Origin: Pseudomonadota bacterium
Lineage (GTDB): Bacteria > Pseudomonadota > Gammaproteobacteria > Burkholderiales > Burkholderiaceae_C
Reading direction: 5' to 3'
Length of the DNA: 64,000 nt
Assembly (NCBI GenBank): GCA_021783695.1
Contig: JAJXTO010000005.1
Coordinates: 1-64,000, forward strand
Of this stretch, positions 57,698 through 64,000 are shown in pieces. The notes under the pieces were generated by a model. The model saw only the letters and a list, made by a program, of their open reading frames with translations, did no database searches and was not told where the DNA came from. Made by a program: the position numbers and the translations under genes. The stretch's first letter is position 1. Each line of letters begins with the position of its first letter.

Positions 57698-58633
57698 TCA
57701 GTCCAGGCGACCGAGCAGCAGGAATTCCATCAGTGCCTTCTGGCCGTGCAGGCGGTTTTCCGCCTCGTCCCACACCACGCTCTGCGCGCCGTCGATCACC
57801 TCGGCCGCCACTTCTTCGCCGCGATGCGCGGGCAGGCAGTGCATGAACAGCACATCCGGCTGCGCGCGGGACATCATGTCGGCATCGACCATGAAGCCCT
57901 TGAACGCCTGTTCACGCGCCTGCTTTTCCGCTTCATAGCCCATGCTGGTCCAGACATCGGTCGTGACCAGATGCGCCCCAGCGCAGGCCTGACGCGGATC
58001 GTCGAACGTGCGCAGGTGTGCCGCCTGCGCCGCGCTGACGGGGTAGCCAGGGCGATTGAGTTCCACGCCATAGCCCTTCGGCCCGGCGAAATGCAGTTGG
58101 AAGCCGAGCACCTCCGCGGCCTGCAGCCAGGTGTAGAACATATTGTTGGCGTCGCCTATCCAGGCCACGGTTTTGCCCTGGATGGGGCCGCGATGCTCGA
58201 TGTAAGTCATCACGTCGGCGAGGATCTGGCAGGGATGGAACTCATTGGTCAGGCCGTTGATGACCGGCACGCGCGAATGCGCGGCGAAGCGCTCGACGAT
58301 CTCCTGGCCGTAGGTGCGAATCATCACCAGATCGACCATGCGCGAAAACACCTGCGCGGCGTCTTCGATGGGCTCGCCGCGGCCAAGCTGGCTGTCGCGG
58401 GTGTTGATGTAGATGGCCGCGCCGCCGAGTTGATGCATGCCGGCCTCGAAACTCAGGCGGGTGCGGGTGGAGTGCTTCTCGAAAATCATCGCCAGGGTGC
58501 GATCGACCAGCGGCTGGTGCGGCTCGTAGCGCTTGAACTTGGCCTTGATCAGCGCAGCGCGGGCGAAGACATAGTCATATTCCTCCCGGTTCAGGTCGGA
58601 AAACTGCAGGTAATGCCGCAGCGTCGTGTTCAT
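57698..58633 (-). CDS. argF: Ornithine carbamoyltransferase
   Basis: Makes citrulline from ornithine and carbamoyl phosphate. The carbamoyl-phosphate motif KHSTRTRLSFE, the HPCQILAD segment and the ornithine-binding FMHCLPAHRGEEV are intact. Length 311, normal for the family. It lies 15 bp downstream of argD. Confidence 0.96.
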   Translation of the reverse strand: MNTTLRHYLQFSDLNREEYDYVFARAALIKAKFKRYEPHQPLVDRTLAMIFEKHSTRTRLSFEAGMHQLGGAAIYINTRDSQLGRGEPIEDAAQVFSRMVDLVMIRTYGQEIVERFAAHSRVPVINGLTNEFHPCQILADVMTYIEHRGPIQGKTVAWIGDANNMFYTWLQAAEVLGFQLHFAGPKGYGVELNRPGYPVSAAQAAHLRTFDDPRQACAGAHLVTTDVWTSMGYEAEKQAREQAFKGFMVDADMMSRAQPDVLFMHCLPAHRGEEVAAEVIDGAQSVVWDEAENRLHGQKALMEFLLLGRLD

Positions 58634-58648
58634 GGTCCTCTCCCTTGC

Positions 58649-59863
58649 TTATTGTGCGGTGGCGGTCTGCAGGAAATCCTGCACGGCGGGCACCAGAGCC
58701 TGCACCAGCGCATCAGCCTGGTCGGCAGTGAAAATGAGCGGCGGCAGCAGGCGGATGACACGCTCCTGCGTGACATTGAGCAGCACGCCGCGTTCGAGCA
58801 TCAGGCGCACCAGATCACCCGCCGGACGGTCGAGTTCAATCCCGATCATCAGCCCTTGCCCGCGCACCTCCACCACGCCGTCCAGACCGGAGAAGGCGTG
58901 GCGCAAAGCATGCTGAATCTGGTCACCGCGTGCGGCGGCGTTGGCGAGCAGCGCGTCGTCCTCGATCACCGCCAGGGTTTCCAGTGCGGCGCGGCAGGCC
59001 AGCGGATTGCCGCCGAACGTCGTGCCGTGCTGACCGGGACCGAAGGTGGTGGCCGCCGCGCCGCGCGCCAGAATGGCACCGATGGGCACGCCCGAAGCCA
59101 GCCCCTTGGCCATGGCGATGACATCGGGCTTCACACCTGCCCATTGATGGGCGAACCACTTGCCGGTGCGGCCCGTGCCGCATTGCACTTCATCGATCAT
59201 CAACAGCCAGCCGTGACGGTCGCACAGGGCGCGCGCCGCCTGCAGGAAGTCCGCATGCGCCGGCTGAATGCCGCCCTCGCCCTGAATGGCCTCGACGAAC
59301 ACCGCAACGACATTCGGGTGGGTGTTGGCCACCTGCTGCAGGGCAGAGGCATCGTTCAGCGCAACGCGCACGAAGCCTTCCACCAGCGGCTCGAAACCCT
59401 TTTGCACCTTGGGATTGCCGGTGGCCGACAGCGTGGCCAGCGAGCGTCCGTGGAACGCGCGCTCGAATACCACGATTTCCGGACGGGCGATACCGCGCTT
59501 GTGACCATGCAGGCGCGCCAGCTTGATCGCCGCCTCGTTCGCCTCCAACCCGGAATTGCAGAAAAACGCCGTGTCCATCCCCCCCAGGGCGCACAACCGG
59601 TCTGCCAGTTGTTCCTGCAAGGGAATCTGATACAGATTGGACGTGTGGATCAGCTTGCCCACCTGGTCCGTGAGCGCCGCCACCAGTCGCGGATGGGCGT
59701 GCCCCAGCGTATTGACCGCGATGCCCGACAAGGCGTCCAGGTAGCGCCTGCCCTGCGTATCCCATACCCAGGCCCCCTCACCATGCGACAGGGCGATGGG
59801 GAGCCGGGCATAGGTTTGCATCACATGGGACGGCCCGGCGTTTTCTTGAGAAGACACGGTCAT
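58649..59863 (-). CDS. argD: Acetylornithine aminotransferase
   Basis: PLP enzyme of arginine synthesis (also able to act on succinyl-diaminopimelate). 404 residues with NSGLEANEAAIKLAR, AFHGRSLATLSATG, LLMIDEVQCGTGRTG and the PLP lysine in MAKGLASGVPIGA. AAAGGAGAG directly upstream of ATG 59863 fixes the start; the track start at 60067 is too early. It is divergent from the DUF3579 gene. Confidence 0.95.
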   Translation of the reverse strand: MTVSSQENAGPSHVMQTYARLPIALSHGEGAWVWDTQGRRYLDALSGIAVNTLGHAHPRLVAALTDQVGKLIHTSNLYQIPLQEQLADRLCALGGMDTAFFCNSGLEANEAAIKLARLHGHKRGIARPEIVVFERAFHGRSLATLSATGNPKVQKGFEPLVEGFVRVALNDASALQQVANTHPNVVAVFVEAIQGEGGIQPAHADFLQAARALCDRHGWLLMIDEVQCGTGRTGKWFAHQWAGVKPDVIAMAKGLASGVPIGAILARGAAATTFGPGQHGTTFGGNPLACRAALETLAVIEDDALLANAAARGDQIQHALRHAFSGLDGVVEVRGQGLMIGIELDRPAGDLVRLMLERGVLLNVTQERVIRLLPPLIFTADQADALVQALVPAVQDFLQTATAQ

Positions 59864-59936
59864 CTCTCCTTTGCAAAAAAAGCAAACCCGGCGGGCAAAG
59901 CATGGAAAAGCGCTGCGCCACCGGGGGCAATCGCAA

Positions 59937-59942
59937 ATTATA
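59937..59942 (-). promoter_or_regulatory. Candidate -10 box of argD
   Basis: On the minus strand TATAAT lies about 74 bp before the argD start, in an otherwise GC-rich stretch. A matching -35 was not clear. Confidence 0.45.
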
Positions 59943-59988
59943 GAGAGCGGGAAATGACAAACGGCAGCACTCACAGGGTGGAGTATTT

Positions 59989-60002
59989 GTTGCAACTGCA
60001 AC
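59989..60002. promoter_or_regulatory. Palindrome in the argD-DUF3579 divergent region
   Basis: GTTGCA-AC-TGCAAC is a perfect 6-bp inverted repeat located between the two divergent genes, a plausible operator for a dimeric regulator. The short repeat ACCC-TTC-GGGT follows at about 60013. Confidence 0.4.
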
Positions 60003-60091
60003 ACAGAATCACCCTTCGGGTTAACCCTGTAATATTGCGATGCAGCATAATTGCGGCACCGCAGCAAAACTGCCTCTTCAAGGATTCAGCC

Positions 60092-60493
60092 ATGAGCGCC
60101 ATTCCCCACTCACTGCAACTTGTCAAACCCCGAGAAATTTTCATACGCGGCATCACCGCGGACGGCCGCACTTTTCGTCCGAGCGACTGGGCCGAGCGGC
60201 TTGCCGGACTGATGGCACGCTTCCGCCCCGTTGGCCTGTGCCGCAAGGAAGCCCACCTGGGTTACTCGCCTTACTGCGTTCCCACCGTCGTCGAAGGGGT
60301 GCGCTGCCTGGTGGTGAGCGAGTCGCTGCGCGCCATCGAGCCGATGGCGTTCGATTTCCTGCTCAACTTTGCACGCGACAACCAGCTCGACGTGTTCGAA
60401 GCCTGCCTGACCCAGGTCGACACGGCAGAACCCGATTTGCAAGACCTGGGCCTCGCCCGCGATGCACTGCAGCGCGTGCTGCAGACGGTCTGA
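60092..60493 (+). CDS. DUF3579 family protein
   Basis: A 133-residue protein (LVKPREIFIRGITADGRTFRPSDWAERLAGLMARF ... YSPYCVPTVVEGVRCLVVSESLRAIEPMAFDFLLNFARDN). This conserved family is largely restricted to betaproteobacteria and is regularly encoded beside argD and rpsT; function unknown. AAGGA lies 9 nt before the ATG. The 967-residue ORF in the track extends upstream antisense to argF and argD and is spurious. Confidence 0.88.
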   Translation: MSAIPHSLQLVKPREIFIRGITADGRTFRPSDWAERLAGLMARFRPVGLCRKEAHLGYSPYCVPTVVEGVRCLVVSESLRAIEPMAFDFLLNFARDNQLDVFEACLTQVDTAEPDLQDLGLARDALQRVLQTV

Positions 60494-60597
60494 GTACGCG
60501 CCCCCTGCGCCCTCGATGGTTCACCGATCAGGGCGCCGCTTGCATTGGCATGGCTTGAAAGGGGGCGCCATGAAAGCCAGCTCAAAGCTGATTTCAC

Positions 60598-60626
60598 AAA
60601 AAAGCCCGCTTGAAGCGGGCTTTTTC
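60598..60626. terminator. Bidirectional rho-independent terminator
   Basis: AGCCCGCT-TGA-AGCGGGCT is flanked by A-rich sequence on the left and TTTTT on the right, so it can stop the DUF3579 transcript and the convergent rpsT transcript. Confidence 0.9.
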
Positions 60627-60685
60627 ATTGGGTCTACACCAAGAACCCTCGGTTCTGGCGCCAGACCGGAGCAGGCAAACCGTAA

Positions 60686-60982
60686 TCAGGCGGCAAGCGC
60701 CTTGATTGCCGCATTCAGGCGGCTTTTGTGACGCGCAGCGGTGTTTTTGTGGAAAATCTTTTTGTCGGCGATCGAGTCGAGCACGGGAGCATTGAGCTTG
60801 AAGACTTCCATGGCTTTGGCATGGTCGCCAGCGGCGATGGCCTTGCGCACCGACTTCACTGCGGTGCGAAAACGCGAACGCAGAGCCGTGTTGGCGGCGT
60901 TGGCCTTGATGGATTGACGCGCGCGTTTGCGGCCCGATGGGGTGCGAACGCTCTTGTTCTTGGCTGCGGCTTTGGTTGCCAT
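60686..60982 (-). CDS. rpsT: 30S ribosomal protein S20
   Basis: Primary 16S rRNA-binding protein of 98 residues. [49 protein letters not shown] is rich in Lys and Arg as expected, and the C-terminus [23 protein letters not shown] is typical. The start at 60982 follows AAGGA; the track start at 61039 is too early. It is divergent from murJ. Confidence 0.97.
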   Translation of the reverse strand: MATKAAAKNKSVRTPSGRKRARQSIKANAANTALRSRFRTAVKSVRKAIAAGDHAKAMEVFKLNAPVLDSIADKKIFHKNTAARHKSRLNAAIKALAA

Positions 60983-61022
60983 ATCAAAAATCCTTCTGTG
61001 TTGCCTGCTCGGAAAACCGGCC

Positions 61023-61028
61023 ATTATA
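61023..61028 (-). promoter_or_regulatory. Candidate -10 box of rpsT
   Basis: Minus-strand TATAAT about 40 bp before the rpsT start, in the context TTGATTTTGTCTATAATGG. The -35 is not clear at standard spacing. Confidence 0.5.
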
Positions 61029-61081
61029 GACAAAATCAAGCCGGGCGCCAGTGCGCTTCCATATGGGCGACCATGCGTTCC

Positions 61082-61087
61082 TATAAT
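61082..61087 (+). promoter_or_regulatory. Candidate -10 box of murJ at leaderless distance
   Basis: A perfect TATAAT ends 8 bp before the GTG start of murJ, so transcription would begin within one or two bases of the start codon. No Shine-Dalgarno is present between them. Confidence 0.45.
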
Positions 61088-61095
61088 GCCCCCGG

Positions 61096-62634
61096 GTGAA
61101 TCTTCTCAAGGCTGCGTCCACCATCTCCCTTCTCACCCTGACTTCGCGCATCACCGGGCTGGTGCGGGAAATCATGGTGGCTACCTTCTTCGGCGCCAGT
61201 GCCTGGACGGACGCGTTCAACGTGGCGTTCCGCCTGCCCAATCTGCTGCGCCGCATGTTCGCCGAAGGCGCGTTTTCGCAGGCTTTCGTGCCGCTGCTGT
61301 CGCAAACCCGCCAGACCAAGTCGCCCGAGCAGACGCAGGAGCTGATCGATCAGGTCTCGACCGCGCTGTTCTGGATTCTCGCGGTCATCAGCCTGGCCGG
61401 CGTGCTGCTCGCGCCGGTGCTGGTGTGGCTCACCGCGTCCGGCCTGCACCCCGAAGCGTTTGACGCTGCCATCTGGATGACCCGGCTGATGTTTCCTTAC
61501 GCCGGGCTGATTTCGCTGGTGGCGCTCAGCGCCGGCATTCTGAATACCTGGAAACATTTTGCCGTGCCCGCGGTGACTCCGGCCTTGCTCAATCTGGCCA
61601 TCATCGGTTCCGCAGTGGCGTTCCACAAACTGGTGCATCCGCCCATTGACGCCCTGGCGATCGGGGTGATGATCGGCGGCGTGGCGCAGCTGGCCGTGCA
61701 GTGGCCTGCGCTGCGCAGGTATGCGGTGGTGCCGCGCTTTCGGCTGAGTTTTCTCAAGGCCTGGCGATCGGAGGGCGTGCACCGCGTGGTCAAACAGATG
61801 CTGCCCGCCAGCCTGTCGGTGTCGGTGGCGCAGGTGTCCATCGTCATCAACACCCAGATTGCCTCGCATCTCCATGCGGGTAGCGTGTCGTGGCTGGCGT
61901 ATGCCGACCGGCTGATGGAATTCCCCACCGCGATTCTCGGCGTGGCGCTGGGCTCGGTGCTGCTACCCAGCCTGTCGCGCGCCAGCGCCACGCAGGATGT
62001 GGCCAAATACAGCACCCTGCTCGACTGGGGGCTGCGCCTGACCCTGGTGCTGGCGCTGCCCAGCGCCATTGCGCTGCTGATCTTCGCCCAGCCGCTGGTG
62101 GCGATGCTCTACAACTACGGGCGTTTCGACCACGCCGACGTGCTGGCCACCACCAGCGCGCTGCGGGCCTACGGCATCGGCCTGATTGCGCTGATCGGCA
62201 TCAAGATCCTCGCCCCCGGGTTCTACGCCCGGCAAGACCTGCGCACCCCGGTGAAAATCGCCCTGGTGGTGCTGGTCTGCACGCAGTTGATGAATCTGCT
62301 GTTCGTGCCCTGGCTGGGGCATGCCGGGCTGGCTCTGGCCATCTCCATCGGCGCGCTGCTCAACGCCAGCCTGCTGTTCCGGGGTCTGCGCAAACGCGGC
62401 ATGTTTCAGCCGCAGCCGGGCTGGGGGCGGTACGCAGGCAAGGTTACTCTGGCGCAGGTGCCGCTGGGTGGCTTGATGTTGTGGGGTGCCGTCGCCCTGC
62501 CCTGGGACCGGGCGCATGGCGACCTGCTGCGCCTGGGCATGGGACTTGGCCTGTTGGCCGGTGCTGCCGTGCTGTATTTCGCCACCCTGCGTCTGCTCGG
62601 TTTCCGTCTGAGGCAATTCATGCACAGCGAGTGA
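61096..62634 (+). CDS. murJ: Lipid II flippase MurJ
   Basis: MOP-superfamily flippase that moves lipid II across the inner membrane for peptidoglycan synthesis. 512 residues with about 14 transmembrane segments. Family motifs: [53 protein letters not shown] and [26 protein letters not shown]. The start is a GTG at 61096, with no clear ribosome-binding site upstream. It is divergent from rpsT. Confidence 0.96.
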   Translation: MNLLKAASTISLLTLTSRITGLVREIMVATFFGASAWTDAFNVAFRLPNLLRRMFAEGAFSQAFVPLLSQTRQTKSPEQTQELIDQVSTALFWILAVISLAGVLLAPVLVWLTASGLHPEAFDAAIWMTRLMFPYAGLISLVALSAGILNTWKHFAVPAVTPALLNLAIIGSAVAFHKLVHPPIDALAIGVMIGGVAQLAVQWPALRRYAVVPRFRLSFLKAWRSEGVHRVVKQMLPASLSVSVAQVSIVINTQIASHLHAGSVSWLAYADRLMEFPTAILGVALGSVLLPSLSRASATQDVAKYSTLLDWGLRLTLVLALPSAIALLIFAQPLVAMLYNYGRFDHADVLATTSALRAYGIGLIALIGIKILAPGFYARQDLRTPVKIALVVLVCTQLMNLLFVPWLGHAGLALAISIGALLNASLLFRGLRKRGMFQPQPGWGRYAGKVTLAQVPLGGLMLWGAVALPWDRAHGDLLRLGMGLGLLAGAAVLYFATLRLLGFRLRQFMHSE

Positions 62635-62721
62635 TGTGTTGCGCCAGCGCAAGCCGCTGACTGTGATGTCGCAACACAATGGGCGCATCATCTGCCGCTT
62701 CAGACCCACAAGGAGAACGAC

Positions 62722-63108
62722 ATGTCCCTCACCACCGACCAGCGCGAGACTCTGCGCGACAAACTGCAACAGCGCCGCATCCAGATGGTGGCCGATCTGC
62801 GGGATGAATCCATCAGCGAGGACGGCACGCTGGCGGTACGCAGCCACCGTGGTGAAACCGACGACGAGGCCGTCGTCGAGGCCATGGACGCGGTGGAAAT
62901 CGCCTCGACCGCGCGCGACGCCAGCGAGCTTGCCGCCATCGACCGCGCCCTGCAGCGTCTGGACACGCCGGACTTCGGCGTCTGCATCGACTGCGGCGCC
63001 GACATCGAACCCGCCCGCCTGATGGCCGAACCCACCGTGCTGCGCTGCACCGCCTGCCAGCAGCGTTTCGAACACCAGCACCACACACCGGGCGGCGCGC
63101 GGCTGTAG
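62722..63108 (+). CDS. DksA/TraR-family C4 zinc-finger protein
   Basis: A 128-residue protein with an N-terminal coiled coil (TTDQRETLRDKLQQRRIQMVADL) and a C-terminal four-cysteine finger (CIDCGADIEPARLMAEPTVLRCTACQQRFE). It is shorter than DksA and probably lacks the acidic tip residues that act with ppGpp, so it is a DksA-like paralogue rather than DksA itself. AAGGAG precedes the start. Confidence 0.88.
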   Translation: MSLTTDQRETLRDKLQQRRIQMVADLRDESISEDGTLAVRSHRGETDDEAVVEAMDAVEIASTARDASELAAIDRALQRLDTPDFGVCIDCGADIEPARLMAEPTVLRCTACQQRFEHQHHTPGGARL

Positions 63109-63118
63109 CATCCGGGGC

Positions 63119-63460
63119 ATGTCTCAGCGTTCTGCCACGCCCCTTGGAAGCCCTGGCCTTGAGCGGGCGCTCACCCGCTGGCTGATTCCGGCGTATTTCA
63201 TCGGCGTTGGCCTGCCGTGGGTCATCGGCGCCTGGCTCAAAACCCGTTATCAGCCCGGCCTGGTGCAGGGCGACCCGCAGCCCTCGCGCGACCTCATCGA
63301 CATTTTTTGCATCGGCGTCAGCCTGTTCGACGCCACCCTGGTCTTCACCGTGGGCATTGGCTGCCTCGTGGTGTCCATCATGAAAGGCCCGGTGCACAGG
63401 GGCGATGTCTCCCACGCCACGCAACAGGTGCGCGAGCCAGGCGAGCGGGAGCGGTTTTGA
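63119..63460 (+). CDS. Conserved membrane protein with two transmembrane helices
   Basis: A 113-residue protein with helices near residues 20-40 (LIPAYFIGVGLPWVIGAWL) and 64-87 (CIGVSLFDATLVFTVGIGCLVVSIM). The ends are polar. I do not recognise the family. It lies between the DksA-like gene (10 bp away) and mobA (1 bp away), suggesting co-transcription. Confidence 0.7.
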   Translation: MSQRSATPLGSPGLERALTRWLIPAYFIGVGLPWVIGAWLKTRYQPGLVQGDPQPSRDLIDIFCIGVSLFDATLVFTVGIGCLVVSIMKGPVHRGDVSHATQQVREPGERERF

Positions 63461-63461
63461 A

Positions 63462-64000
63462 ATGCTGCACGCCATTGTCAAAGGCGACATCACCGGGCTG
63501 ATCCTTGCTGGCGGGCGTGGCAGCCGCATGGGCGGGGCCGACAAGGGTTTGCAGCTCTGGCGCGGTCTGCCGTTGGCGCAGCAGGTGCTGCAGCGGCTGG
63601 GGCCCCAGGTTGGCCCGGTGCTGCTGAATGCCAACCGTCACCTGGAAACCTATCGCGCCTGGGGGCTGCCGGTGCTGACTGACCGTCTGCCGCTCGATTT
63701 TTCCGGGCCGCTGGCCGGTTTTCTCGCCGGGCTGGATGTCTGCGCCACGCCGTATCTGCTCACCGCGCCCTGCGATTCACCGCTGCTCCCCCCCGATCTG
63801 GCGGCGCGGCTCGGCGCCGGGCTGCTGGCCGCGCAAGCGCGCATCGCGCTGCCACGTGCGGGAGATCGGCTGCAGCCGGTGTTCTGCCTGATGGAGGCCG
63901 GCCTGCGCGACGATCTGCGCGCCTTTCTCCAATCAGGCGGCAGCAAGATCGACGTGTGGACGGCGCGGCACCGCATGGCCATTGTGGATTTCGACGATGC
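63462..64000 (+). CDS. mobA: Molybdenum cofactor guanylyltransferase (truncated by window edge)
   Basis: Attaches GMP to molybdopterin to form the MGD cofactor of bacterial molybdoenzymes. GLILAGGRGSRMGGADKGLQLWRG is the nucleotidyltransferase P-loop with the MobA-specific MGG.DKGL. NANRHLETY, GPLAGFLAGLD and LTAPCDSPLLPPDL follow in the expected order. The C-terminus lies beyond 64000. This ORF is missing from the track only because it is unclosed. Confidence 0.93.
   Translation, partial: MLHAIVKGDITGLILAGGRGSRMGGADKGLQLWRGLPLAQQVLQRLGPQVGPVLLNANRHLETYRAWGLPVLTDRLPLDFSGPLAGFLAGLDVCATPYLLTAPCDSPLLPPDLAARLGAGLLAAQARIALPRAGDRLQPVFCLMEAGLRDDLRAFLQSGGSKIDVWTARHRMAIVDFDD

Noticed and set aside
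57590-60493. 967-codon plus-strand ORF over argF and argD
   Set aside because: Only the last 133 codons (DUF3579) are real. The rest is antisense to two clear arginine-synthesis genes.

Overview
The window reads as a GC-rich betaproteobacterial chromosome segment, most likely order Burkholderiales. The evidence is the protein families and conserved blocks: dnaX-ybaB-recR, hemC-hemD-hemX-hemY divergent from ppc, uvrB divergent from an aromatic/aspartate aminotransferase, argD-argF beside a DUF3579 gene, and rpsT divergent from murJ. Arsenic, heavy-metal and sulfur-carrier genes would suit a metal-tolerant, sulfur-oxidising genus such as Thiomonas, but the genus is an inference and was not tested. 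Nearly all the sequence is coding. I saw no rRNA, CRISPR array or complete insertion sequence. The only tRNA is a tRNA-Pro(TGG) cut by the left edge.

Layout. 1-6.2 kb: tRNA-Pro, queG, tsaE, a Tat-type amidase (amiC), a RraA-like protein, an ArnD-like deacetylase with a DUF1289 gene, galU and a TusA-like sulfur carrier. 6.3-18 kb is the accessory metal region. It holds a ferritin-like/VIT iron exporter (mbfA) and an ars operon with arsR, arsI-like, a low-Mr-phosphatase-type arsC, arsB, a VOC protein and a second glutaredoxin-type arsC. These are followed by a cytochrome c and a metallo-beta-lactamase-fold protein with a degraded metal motif. Next come a CadR-like MerR regulator divergent from a short CDF transporter with a textbook MerR-type promoter, an orphan ParA-like ATPase, a LysE exporter, a frameshifted PAS-GGDEF gene and an EamA transporter with a His-rich tail. 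18.2-27.5 kb: cysM, the haem genes, ppc and a patatin-like protein.

27.6-38.4 kb is a membrane and envelope region: a tiny exported peptide, a PAP2 phosphatase, a tripartite RND efflux system (TolC-like lipoprotein, adaptor, pump), its likely two-component system, a PepSY protein, and an ABC exporter with an exported partner. 39.0-42.4 kb holds the most unusual gene, a single 1073-residue ORF fusing a CtpE-like P-type ATPase to a PAP2 phosphatase. It overlaps by ATGA a 69-codon ORF that looks like the leftover C-terminus of a PQQ-dependent sugar dehydrogenase.

42.5-64 kb is mostly housekeeping: uvrB, an aminotransferase, phaZ, an RnfB-like ferredoxin, queF, an NHL-repeat protein, recR-ybaB-dnaX, orn, an M48 protease, a pterin dehydratase, rsgA, a DoxX-like protein, argF-argD, DUF3579, rpsT, murJ, a DksA/TraR zinc-finger protein and a truncated mobA. 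The 360 bp between orn and dnaX carries a perfect 15-bp inverted repeat and a short peptide resembling a phage primase C-terminus.

How genes work together: queG and queF act in queuosine synthesis, hemCDXY in tetrapyrrole synthesis and argDF in arginine synthesis. The ars genes form a reduce-and-export pathway, with ArsI possibly handling organoarsenicals. The RND pump is co-directional with, and probably controlled by, its own two-component system. Function calls rest on motifs read by eye; no database search was run.
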